NCBI GenBank assembly: GCA_039767595.1
Contig: JBDNBY010000061.1
Coordinates: 1 to 13,495, forward strand
Origin: JBDNBY01 sp039767595
GTDB lineage: Bacteria > Pseudomonadota > Alphaproteobacteria > Rhodobacterales > Rhodobacteraceae
Direction of reading: 5' to 3'
DNA: 13,495 nucleotides
The position numbers and the translations under genes were made by a program. The notes beneath the pieces were generated by a model, which was not told where the DNA came from, ran no database searches, and saw only the letters and a program-made list of their open reading frames with translations. Positions 1-7,111 of the stretch are shown piece after piece (the stretch's first letter is position 1; each line of letters opens with the position of its first letter).

Positions 1-31
1 GACTTTCGTCAAACAATGTCAACTTCAACCA

Positions 32-61
32 GCTTAATTACTCCCAAGTGGAGTCTTAAGC
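32..61. repeat. Imperfect inverted repeat upstream of the bchF promoter
   Basis: GCTTAA (32-37) and ACTCC (40-44) pair with GGAGT (50-54) and TTAAGC (56-61), around a 5-nt loop CAAGT and a small 2x1 internal loop. This gives an 11-bp interrupted stem. No T-run follows, so an intrinsic terminator on the + strand is not convincing. Possible roles are an operator, an end-of-transcript hairpin for an unseen upstream gene, or chance. Bases 1-31 hold no gene I can support. A stop codon occurs at 35-37 in one frame and at 57-59 in another, so the last codons of an upstream gene could lie here. Confidence 0.4.
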
Positions 62-71
62 CATACGGTAG

Positions 72-89
72 TGTAATTTTAAAATTACA
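72..89. promoter_or_regulatory. PpsR/CrtJ-type operator, distal site
   Basis: TGTAATTTTAAAATTACA matches the TGT-N12-ACA consensus of the photosynthesis repressor PpsR (CrtJ) and is a perfect 18-bp palindrome. It lies 15 nt before a second match, so the two centres are 33 bp apart, about three helical turns. Tandem sites on the same DNA face are typical of cooperative PpsR/CrtJ binding at bch and crt promoters. The sequence match is seen directly. The identity of the binding protein is inferred from the family consensus and from the bch gene downstream. Confidence 0.85.
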
Positions 90-104
90 TCAACCCCATT
101 GCAA

Positions 105-122
105 TGTAAGTTTTAATTGACA
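105..122. promoter_or_regulatory. PpsR/CrtJ-type operator, proximal site overlapping -35
   Basis: TGTAAGTTTTAATTGACA fits TGT-N12-ACA. Its last six bases are the -35 hexamer TTGACA, so a bound repressor would directly block RNA polymerase. It is a less perfect palindrome than the site at 72-89. That suggests the distal site may be the stronger one and may help fill this one cooperatively; the affinity order is inference. Confidence 0.82.
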
Positions 123-146
123 ATTAATCGAACCCTCCCCTACACT
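117..146 (+). promoter_or_regulatory. Sigma70-type promoter of the bchF operon
   Basis: The -35 box TTGACA (117-122) is a perfect consensus match. After an 18-nt spacer, TACACT (141-146) matches the -10 consensus at 4 of 6 positions. Transcription would start near 152-154, giving a very short leader of under 20 nt before the bchF ATG at 171. The ribosome-binding sequence GAGGG (160-164) sits 6 nt before that ATG. The promoter is the obvious driver of the whole collinear gene row. Confidence 0.75.
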
Positions 147-170
147 CGATCGTGAAAAAGAGGGACTCGC

Positions 171-677
171 ATGACCCACCCAGCATCGCAGAGAGCTGAT
201 AGAAAGGGGCTTTACACCCCTGAAGAGCGCCGCAAGCGTGACGCAACCATTTGGACTACGGTGCAAGGGGTGCTGGCTCCTATTCAATTCATTGTCTGCA
301 TTATTTCGGCAATTTTGGTCATTCGCACATTGACGACGCAGACGGGCTATCCACTCGCCACGGCCTCCATTTTGCTCAAAACGGCGCTTCTTTATACGAT
401 CATGATCACTGGGGCGATTTGGGAAAAAGTTGTCTTTGGGCAATACCTCTTTGCCCCTGCATTTTTCTGGGAAGATGTCGTGAGCTTTGCGGTGATTGCA
501 TTACACACAGCCTATCTTATCGGCCTGTGGGGGGGCTATCTCTCTGATCAATCCCTGATGATGTTAGCCCTCGTCGCCTATGCGGTTTACATTATCAACG
601 CGGTTCAGTTCGTTCTCAAACTCCGGGCGGCGCGCCTTGACGCGGCCCTCTCGACCGAAGGAGCGCACCTTGCCTGA
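171..677 (+). CDS. bchF: 3-vinyl bacteriochlorophyllide hydratase BchF
   Basis: BchF hydrates the 3-vinyl group of (bacterio)chlorophyllide to 3-hydroxyethyl, a step towards the acetyl group of bacteriochlorophyll a. The 168-residue length fits the family. Four hydrophobic membrane segments are visible at about residues 31-51, 62-82, 102-122 and 127-149. The signature WEKVVFGQYLFAPAFFWED lies at 84-102, between segments two and three. The ATG at 171 is preceded by GAGGG with a 6-nt spacer. It is the first gene of the operon, directly under the PpsR-type operators. Its last codons carry the ribosome-binding site of bchN, and the two genes overlap by 8 nt, so translation is probably coupled. 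Identification rests on characteristic sequence and on position before bchN. Confidence 0.95.
   Translation: MTHPASQRADRKGLYTPEERRKRDATIWTTVQGVLAPIQFIVCIISAILVIRTLTTQTGYPLATASILLKTALLYTIMITGAIWEKVVFGQYLFAPAFFWEDVVSFAVIALHTAYLIGLWGGYLSDQSLMMLALVAYAVYIINAVQFVLKLRAARLDAALSTEGAHLA
657..663 (+). promoter_or_regulatory. Ribosome-binding site fixing the TTG start of bchN
   Basis: GAAGGAG lies within the final codons of bchF and 6 nt before TTG at 670. It decides the start of bchN. The next in-frame ATG upstream (580) would add 30 residues that look like an out-of-frame reading of bchF rather than BchN. Confidence 0.8.
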
Positions 678-1953
678 TACGGTTCACACTGATCCTCTTG
701 CCTGTGACACGCGGCCCATCCTCAAGGAACGCGGCCAACACGAAGTGTTTTGCGGGCTCACCTCGATCATTTGGCTGCACCGCAAAATGCAAGACGCGTT
801 TTTCCTTGTTGTCGGCTCGCGCACCTGCGCGCATTTATTACAAAGCGCCGCGGGCGTGATGATTTTTGCACAGCCACGCTTTGGCACTGTGATCTTAGAA
901 GAGAGCGATCTGGCCGGTCTTGCCGATGTGCATCAAGAGCTGGATCGCGAAGTTGCCCGCCTTTTGTCACGCCGGCCTGACATTAAGCGGCTCTTTCTTG
1001 TGGGCTCTTGCCCGTCCGAAGTGATCAAAATCGACCTCGACGTCGCGGCGCAGCGGCTCTCACGGCACTACGAGGGGCAAACAAATGTCGTGAACTTTTC
1101 CGGCTCTGGCATCGAGACGACCTTTACCCAAGGCGAAGATGCCTGCCTCGAGGCGATCATCCGCACGCTACCCACGACGCAGACTGCGCAATTGGTCATC
1201 CTCGGCGCTTTGCCTGATGCGGTCGAGGGCCAAATGCTACGCCTTTTGGCCGCTATGGGGATTGAGAATGTCAAACTGCTGCCCCAAGCGCACTCCGATC
1301 AGCCCGTCGCGATTGGCCCCAATACGCTCTTTGCCTGTGCACAGCCGTTTTTAGGTGCGGCCCATGATGAAATGGTCAAACGCGGTGCCACCTATATCCA
1401 AGCGCCGTTCCCCATCGGGGCACAAGGCACGACCCAATGGCTCCATGCGATCGCGCAGGCCTCGGGCATTTCCCCTGATGTGGTTGAACGTGTCGTTGCC
1501 CCTGCACGCGATCGCGCTGAGCGTGCCGTCGCGAAAGTGGCCAAGACACTGACCGGCAAACGCCTGTCTATGCTGCCCGACAGCCAACTCGAATTGCCCA
1601 TCGCGCGGTTTTTGACCCAAGAATGCGGCATGATCCCCGTTGAGATCGGCGCACCCTATATCCATAAATCTATGATGGCCGACGAGATCAGCGCCCTGCC
1701 ACAAAGCGCGCAAATCAGCGAAGGCCAAGATGTTGACAAACAGCTCACGCGCCTACGGGCGGCACGGCCAGATCTTACAGTTTGCGGCCTCGGGCTGGCC
1801 AATCCGCTCGAGGCGGAAGGGCTGACAACCAAATGGGCGATTGAATTGGTCTTTAGCCCCATTCATTTTTACGAACAGGCCGCCGATCTCGCCGCCCTCT
1901 TCGCTCGCCCGATCACGCGCAAGGCTATTTTATCCGGACGAGGCGCCGCATGA
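670..1953 (+). CDS. bchN: Dark-operative protochlorophyllide reductase subunit BchN
   Basis: BchN pairs with BchB in the NB protein of the light-independent protochlorophyllide reductase, a nitrogenase-like enzyme that reduces the C17=C18 bond of protochlorophyllide in ring D. From the TTG at 670 the protein has 427 residues, close to the roughly 424 of Rhodobacter BchN. The three cysteines expected to hold the NB [4Fe-4S] cluster are visible as Cys28 (VFCGLTS), Cys53 (SRTCAHL) and Cys114 (VGSCPSE). Each is two residues after its R. capsulatus counterpart (26, 51, 112). The fourth ligand is the Asp36 of BchB. The TTG start overlaps the end of bchF by 8 nt and has a good ribosome-binding site. 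The stop overlaps the bchB start as ATGA. TTG instead of ATG may lower expression, which is inference. Confidence 0.95.
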   Translation: MPDTVHTDPLACDTRPILKERGQHEVFCGLTSIIWLHRKMQDAFFLVVGSRTCAHLLQSAAGVMIFAQPRFGTVILEESDLAGLADVHQELDREVARLLSRRPDIKRLFLVGSCPSEVIKIDLDVAAQRLSRHYEGQTNVVNFSGSGIETTFTQGEDACLEAIIRTLPTTQTAQLVILGALPDAVEGQMLRLLAAMGIENVKLLPQAHSDQPVAIGPNTLFACAQPFLGAAHDEMVKRGATYIQAPFPIGAQGTTQWLHAIAQASGISPDVVERVVAPARDRAERAVAKVAKTLTGKRLSMLPDSQLELPIARFLTQECGMIPVEIGAPYIHKSMMADEISALPQSAQISEGQDVDKQLTRLRAARPDLTVCGLGLANPLEAEGLTTKWAIELVFSPIHFYEQAADLAALFARPITRKAILSGRGAA

Positions 1954-3500
1954 AACTGACCGTCTGGACATACGAAGGCCCGCCTCATGTTGGCGCGATG
2001 CGCGTCGCCACTGGCATGGAAAACACGCACCTTGTGCTGCACGCGCCCCAAGGCGACACCTATGCCGATCTGCTCTTTACGATGATCGAGCGCCGCAATC
2101 ATCGCCCGCCTGTGACATTCACCACCTTTCAAGGGCGTGATTTGGGCTCGGACACTGCCAAGCTTTTTAAATCCGCGTGCCACGATGCCTATGACCGGTT
2201 TCGCCCTGATCTGTTACTTGTCGGGGCGTCTTGTACGGCCGAGTTGATCCAAGATGACCCGGGCGGATTGGCCGAGGCGTTGGGTCTGCCGGTACCTGTG
2301 GTGGCTCTTGAATTACCCAGCTATCAGCGCAAAGAAAACTTTGGCGCAGATGAGACATTTTTCCAAATCGTGCGCCATTTGGCCAAACCATGCGCACGCA
2401 GCGCTCAGATCAGCTGTAATTTGATCGGGCCGACCGGCCTTGGGTTCCGGCACCGCGATGATATTCGCGAGCTGACCGCATTGCTGAACAGCTGCGGGAT
2501 CGCTGTGAATGTCACCGCGCCGATGGGCGCGGGACCGCAGGAAATTGCCACGCTCGGCGCCGCGCATTTCAACGTCTTGATGTACCCCGAAACAGGCGAG
2601 GCCGCCTGCCGCTGGATGCAAGACAACCTTGACCTGCCCTACACAAAAACAGTGCCCATTGGCATGGGGGCAACACAAGATTTCCTTGAGGAAGTTGGCA
2701 CTCTTACCGGCCTGCCTGTTTTGCGGGCCCAAGAGACACCTCATGCTCATGCGCCATGGTATAGCGCCTCGGTCGATAGCACGTATTTAACGCACAAGCG
2801 GGTCTTTATCTTTGGCGATGGGACGCATGTGATCGCCGCCGCGCGCGTGGCGCGTGATGAGATGGGCTTTGAGGTGGTTGGCATGGGGTGTTACAATCGC
2901 GAGCAGGCCCGCGCTGTGCGCCAAGCGGCCAAAGACTACGGCGTCACGGCCCTGATCACAGATGACTATTTAGACGTCGAAGAGCATATCAGCGAACTGG
3001 CCCCAGAGCTTATCCTCGGCACGCAGATGGAGCGTCATATCGCCAAACGGCTTGGCATTCCCTGCGCCGTTATTTCCGCGCCCGTTCACGTTCAGGATTT
3101 CCCTGCCCGCTATTCCCCGCAAATGGGTGTTGAGGGGGCCAATGTCCTCTTTGATACATGGGTGCATCCGCTGGTGATGGGTCTCGAAGAGCATCTCTTG
3201 CACATGTTCCGCGATGATTTTGAATTCAACGATCAAGCCGGCCCCAGCCATCATCACGGCAGCACCCCCCATGACGCGCCGACGCAGCAGCCTGTCGCCC
3301 AAATCGAACTGCCCCGTCCGGCTACCCAAGAGCATGGTGCGATAGAGTGGCTGAGTGAGGCCGAGCGCGAGCTTAAGAAAATACCGTTTTTTGTCCGCGG
3401 CAAAGCCCGCCGCAACACAGAGCAATTCGCCCTTGATCACGGCCTGCCGACGATCTCTTTGGAAACGTTATACGAGGCCAAAGCGTATTATGCGAAATGA
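1950..3500 (+). CDS. bchB: Dark-operative protochlorophyllide reductase subunit BchB
   Basis: BchB is the second subunit of the catalytic NB component of dark-operative protochlorophyllide reductase. It binds substrate and gives the unusual aspartate ligand to the [4Fe-4S] cluster: Asp36 is present in HAPQGDTYAD. Asp276 (SVDSTYLT) sits where the catalytic proton-donating aspartate of R. capsulatus BchB (274) is expected. The protein is 516 residues, in the family range. Residues 1 to about 420 form the nitrogenase-like core. A histidine-rich, low-complexity linker (about 428-465) follows, and then the C-terminal domain of the family (about 466-516, with IPFFVRGKARRNTE). The start is ATGA-coupled to the bchN stop, with GAGG 6 nt upstream. 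The end overlaps bchH by 11 nt if bchH starts at 3490. Confidence 0.96.
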   Translation: MKLTVWTYEGPPHVGAMRVATGMENTHLVLHAPQGDTYADLLFTMIERRNHRPPVTFTTFQGRDLGSDTAKLFKSACHDAYDRFRPDLLLVGASCTAELIQDDPGGLAEALGLPVPVVALELPSYQRKENFGADETFFQIVRHLAKPCARSAQISCNLIGPTGLGFRHRDDIRELTALLNSCGIAVNVTAPMGAGPQEIATLGAAHFNVLMYPETGEAACRWMQDNLDLPYTKTVPIGMGATQDFLEEVGTLTGLPVLRAQETPHAHAPWYSASVDSTYLTHKRVFIFGDGTHVIAAARVARDEMGFEVVGMGCYNREQARAVRQAAKDYGVTALITDDYLDVEEHISELAPELILGTQMERHIAKRLGIPCAVISAPVHVQDFPARYSPQMGVEGANVLFDTWVHPLVMGLEEHLLHMFRDDFEFNDQAGPSHHHGSTPHDAPTQQPVAQIELPRPATQEHGAIEWLSEAERELKKIPFFVRGKARRNTEQFALDHGLPTISLETLYEAKAYYAK

Positions 3501-6500
3501 TCCTCATATGACCGGCACGCCGGTGACATATAATGTGGTGATTATCACATTGGACGCGCATTCGATGGGTCCCGCCCAACAGGCCGCCGAGGCGCTTGTG
3601 GGGGATTACCCCGGCCTGTGTATCGACATCCATGCTGCCGCCCAGTGGGGCAGCGATCCGCAGAGTTTTGAGCGGACCAAGGCCGCCATCGCCACAGGTG
3701 ATATCATTATCACAAATTTGCTCTTTCTCGAGGATCATGTGCGCCCGCTCGTGCCCCTCTTGCAAGCGCGGCGCGACAGCTGCGATGCGATGATCGGTGT
3801 GATTTGTGATGCCTCACTGGTCAAATTGACGAAAATGGGCGCCCTCGATATGGGCAGCCCACAAAGCAGCACAATGAGCTTGCTCAAGCGGCTGCGCGGA
3901 TCGTCCAAGCCGGGCGTCGAAAGCGGTGCCAAGAAAATGCGCATGCTGCGCCGTTTGCCCAAAATCCTAAAGTTTATTCCAGGCAAGGCCCAAGATCTTC
4001 GGGCGTGGTTCTTGGTCATGCAATATTGGATGGGCGGGACGGACGAAAATATCGCGGCGATGCTGCGCTTTTTACTCTCGCGCTATTGCCGCATGCCGCA
4101 ATGGCAAAACCGTGCCGCGCCTGAGCCAAAGATGTATCCGGAGCTGGGGCTCTATCATCCTGATGTGCCCGACCGGATCACCGAAGATCTGGGCGATCTG
4201 CCGCGGCTGAGCCAACCTGTTGCCACCGTCGGGCTATTGCTCATGCGCTCTTATGTTCTGAGCGGGGATACCGCGCATTATGATGCGGTCATCGCTGCCT
4301 ACACCGCGCGCAATATTCAAGTGATCCCTGCCTTCGCCAGCGGGCTTGATAACCGCCCCGCGATTGAGACGTTTTTCAAATCCGAAGAGGGCGCACAGAT
4401 TGATGCGCTTGTCTCGCTCACAGGGTTTTCTTTAGTGGGCGGGCCGGCCTATAACGACGCCGCAGCGGCGGTTGAGACCCTTAAATCCCTCGATGTGCCC
4501 TATGCGACGGCCTTACCTCTTGAGTTTCAAACACTCAGCCAATGGGCCGCCTCAACCCAAGGATTGGGGCCAATTGAAAATACAATGCTCGTGGCGCTGC
4601 CTGAACTGGATGGCGCAACGTTGCCAACCGTGTTTGCAGGGCGGCACGGGCACGAGACGTGTCAGGGCTGCGCACGCCAGTGCCATGGCGGACAAAGCCA
4701 AGCCATGGCCCCCTGCTATGAGCGGATCGAAACGCTGGTGGCCCGCACTGCGAAATTGGCGATATTGCGCCGCGCCGCCCGTGCTCAGCGGCGCGTGGGC
4801 GTTGTCCTCTTTGGCTTCCCGCCGAATGCTGGGGCGACGGGCACGGCGGCCTATCTTAATGTATTCGCCTCGCTGTGGAACACATTGAGCGCACTTAAGG
4901 ATCAAGGCTATCACGTCGATCTGCCCGAAACGCCCGAGGCGCTCAGAGAGGCGGTTCTCGTTGGCAATAGCGCGCAGTATGGCCAAGAGGCTAATGTCGC
5001 GGCCAGCATCTCGGCCGAAACAATTGTGAACACATGCCCTTGGCTGAACGACATCGAAGCGCAATGGGGCCCCGCCCCCGGACGCCACCAAAGCAATGGC
5101 AAAGAGGTCTTTGTTCTCGGCCGGCAGTTTGGCAATGTCTTTGTCGGCATTCAGCCTGCCTTTGGCTATGAGGGCGATCCGATGCGCCTCTTGTTTGAAG
5201 GTGGATTTTGCCCCACTCATGCCTTTGTCAATTTTTATGAATGGCTCAAACATGAGTATAAGGCCGATGCCCTTTTGCATTTTGGAATGCACGGCGCTCT
5301 CGAATTCATGCCCGGCAAACAAGCGGGCCTCTCTGGGCAGGATTGGCCAGATCGCCTAATTGGGGATCTGCCGAATATTTACCTCTATGCAGGCAATAAC
5401 CCTTCAGAGGCCTCCTTGGCCAAGCGGCGCAGCGGCGCGACGATCATCACGCATGTCACCCCGCCCCTCGTGGCCGCAGGTCTCTATAAGGGGCTAGCAG
5501 AGCTCAAAGACAGCCTTACACAGTGGCGCCAAATGCCCCAAGACGACACGCGCCGTGCCGATCTTGAAGCGTTGATTTGGGATCAGGCCAATCTGATTGA
5601 CCTGAGCGCGGATGACATCACGCAGCTGTGGCCCAAATTGATGGACCTCGAGCAGACGTTGATCCCAGACGGGCTACATATCATTGGACAAGACAAATCC
5701 GAACAGCAAATCCGCTCGTATCAAGAGGCCAGCGCCGACCAAACGCCCGAAGGCCAAGAGCATATTCGCACCTCACTGAGCGCAGCACATGAAATCAACG
5801 GCCTGCTGGACGCGCTCGATGGTCGGTTTATCCGGCCAGTCGTGGGCGGTGATCTCACGCGCAGCACTGATATTTTGCCCGCTGGACGCAATATTCACGC
5901 CTTTGATCCCTTCCGTATGCCATCGGCTTTTGCCTGCCGACTGGGTCAGGAACAAGCCAACCTTTTGCTAAGCACTCATAACGCCATTCCCAAAACCATT
6001 GCCCTTGTGCTGTGGGGATCTGATAATATCAAATCCGACGGCAGCCCCATTGCCCAAGCGCTGGCCCTGATGGGCGCACGGCCACGGTTTGATAGCTTTG
6101 GCCGCCTAAGCGGCGCAGATCTGATTGATTTGGCCGAATTGGGCCGCCCGCGCATTGACGTGATCATGACCCTTTCGGGCATTTTCCGCGACCTCCTGCC
6201 ACTCCAGACTAAGATGCTCGCCGAAGCGGCCCTGAAGGCGGCCTGCGCTGATGAGCCTTTGGATCAAAACTACATCCGCGCCCATGCGCTGGACTATGCC
6301 GCCACGATGAACGTCTCGCTGGAGCAAGCCGCGCTGCGCGTCTTTTCCAATGCCGAGGGCGCCTATGGGTCAAACGTCAATCAATTGGTCGATAGCTCTG
6401 CCTTTGGCGATGATGATGAACTCGCCGATGCCTATCAGGCGCGCAAAAGCTTTGCCTATGGTGTGGACGGCAAAGCGCAGCAAAACTCAGAGCTGTTGGC

Positions 6501-7059
6501 CAAGGCCCTCGGCGATGTGGAGTTGATGTATCAAAACCTCGAGAGTGTCGAACTCGGCGTGACCACGGTGGACCACTATTTCGATACGTTGGGCGGGATT
6601 GCCCGGGCCGTCAAGCGCGCCAAAGGCGGCGAGGATGCCGCGATTTACATCAGCGATCACACCCGCGGCACTGGCAAAGTGCGCAGCCTATCTGAACAGC
6701 TCGAGCTTGAGACGCGCACGCGCTCGCTTAATCCAAAATTCTACGAGGCCCTCCTCGATCATGGCGCCGAAGGCGTGCGCCAACTTGAGGCGCATGTCAC
6801 CAACACGATGGGATGGTCGGCCACGACAAAACAAGTCGAACCATGGGTCTATCAACAAATCAGCGAAACTTTTGTTTTGGATGATGCCATGCGCAAACGG
6901 TTGGCAGATCTGAACCCAGTTGCCTCTGCGCGTATGGCCAATCGCCTGATCGAAGCTACGGATCGCGCCTATTGGACACCTGACGCCGCGACGCTCGATG
7001 CGCTCCAACGGGCGGCCGATGACCTCGAAGATACCGTCGAAGGGGTTGCTGCACAATGA
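3490..7059 (+). CDS. bchH: Magnesium chelatase porphyrin-binding subunit BchH
   Basis: BchH binds protoporphyrin IX and is the large catalytic subunit of Mg chelatase, working with the BchI/BchD AAA+ subunits, which are not in this window. Starting at ATG 3490 it has 1189 residues, the usual size, and belongs to the CobN/Mg-chelatase family. The N-terminal part begins with YNVVIITLDAHSMGP. The conserved core LLHFGMHGALEFMPGKQAG includes His597. A cluster Cys391-x2-Cys394-x3-Cys398 with Cys409 nearby could bind an Fe-S cluster, as reported for R. capsulatus BchH. ATG 3490 has GAGG 12 nt upstream. The alternative ATG 3508 would shorten the protein by 6 residues and has no visible ribosome-binding site, so the start is moderately sure. 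BchH also limits flux between haem and bacteriochlorophyll, so its place under PpsR control makes sense. Confidence 0.95.
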   Translation: MRNDPHMTGTPVTYNVVIITLDAHSMGPAQQAAEALVGDYPGLCIDIHAAAQWGSDPQSFERTKAAIATGDIIITNLLFLEDHVRPLVPLLQARRDSCDAMIGVICDASLVKLTKMGALDMGSPQSSTMSLLKRLRGSSKPGVESGAKKMRMLRRLPKILKFIPGKAQDLRAWFLVMQYWMGGTDENIAAMLRFLLSRYCRMPQWQNRAAPEPKMYPELGLYHPDVPDRITEDLGDLPRLSQPVATVGLLLMRSYVLSGDTAHYDAVIAAYTARNIQVIPAFASGLDNRPAIETFFKSEEGAQIDALVSLTGFSLVGGPAYNDAAAAVETLKSLDVPYATALPLEFQTLSQWAASTQGLGPIENTMLVALPELDGATLPTVFAGRHGHETCQGCARQCHGGQSQAMAPCYERIETLVARTAKLAILRRAARAQRRVGVVLFGFPPNAGATGTAAYLNVFASLWNTLSALKDQGYHVDLPETPEALREAVLVGNSAQYGQEANVAASISAETIVNTCPWLNDIEAQWGPAPGRHQSNGKEVFVLGRQFGNVFVGIQPAFGYEGDPMRLLFEGGFCPTHAFVNFYEWLKHEYKADALLHFGMHGALEFMPGKQAGLSGQDWPDRLIGDLPNIYLYAGNNPSEASLAKRRSGATIITHVTPPLVAAGLYKGLAELKDSLTQWRQMPQDDTRRADLEALIWDQANLIDLSADDITQLWPKLMDLEQTLIPDGLHIIGQDKSEQQIRSYQEASADQTPEGQEHIRTSLSAAHEINGLLDALDGRFIRPVVGGDLTRSTDILPAGRNIHAFDPFRMPSAFACRLGQEQANLLLSTHNAIPKTIALVLWGSDNIKSDGSPIAQALALMGARPRFDSFGRLSGADLIDLAELGRPRIDVIMTLSGIFRDLLPLQTKMLAEAALKAACADEPLDQNYIRAHALDYAATMNVSLEQAALRVFSNAEGAYGSNVNQLVDSSAFGDDDELADAYQARKSFAYGVDGKAQQNSELLAKALGDVELMYQNLESVELGVTTVDHYFDTLGGIARAVKRAKGGEDAAIYISDHTRGTGKVRSLSEQLELETRTRSLNPKFYEALLDHGAEGVRQLEAHVTNTMGWSATTKQVEPWVYQQISETFVLDDAMRKRLADLNPVASARMANRLIEATDRAYWTPDAATLDALQRAADDLEDTVEGVAAQ

Positions 7060-7081
7060 CACGCCCCTTGAACATCTCTCA

Positions 7082-7099
7082 CTGCGCATCTTGCGCCAG
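7082..7099 (+). other. Hairpin in the bchH-bchL gap
   Basis: CTG-CGCA pairs with TGCG-(C)-CAG around a TCT loop, a 7-bp stem with one bulged C. It ends immediately before the bchL ribosome-binding site AAAGGAA (7100-7106). The gap is 52 nt, the longest between genes in this row. No T-run follows, so it is not a terminator. It could be an mRNA-stability or processing element, or could tune bchL translation; function is inference. Confidence 0.45.
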
Positions 7100-7111
7100 A
7101 AAGGAAACACC

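Noticed and set aside
17..22. Minus-strand TTGACA that could be the -35 of a divergent promoter
   Set aside because: The matching -10 would fall outside the window, and no divergent gene can be seen. Six bases alone are not enough evidence.
32..61. Intrinsic terminator upstream of bchF
   Set aside because: A stem is present but no T-run follows on either strand, and the stem is interrupted, so I list it only as an inverted repeat.
117..129. TTGACAATTAATC is identical to the -35 region of the E. coli trp (and tac) promoter
   Set aside because: The match stops after 13 bases, the -10 region is different, and the surroundings are native photosynthesis-cluster sequence. A short AT-rich coincidence around a consensus -35 is the simpler explanation; there is no sign of vector sequence.
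113..130. Possible FnrL site (TTGAT-N4-ATCAA) near the -35
   Set aside because: Only the left TTGA fits; the right half reads AATCG at the required spacing, so the consensus is not met.
580..669. N-terminal extension of BchN from ATG 580
   Set aside because: It would overlap nearly 100 nt of bchF, has no ribosome-binding site, and exceeds the family length, whereas TTG 670 has GAAGGAG at good spacing.
4552..5322. 256-codon open frame on the minus strand inside bchH
   Set aside because: It lies wholly antisense to a well-identified conserved gene, shows no recognisable domain, and is of the kind produced by GC-rich codon use. The same applies to the other long antisense frames within bchB, bchL, lhaA and puhB.
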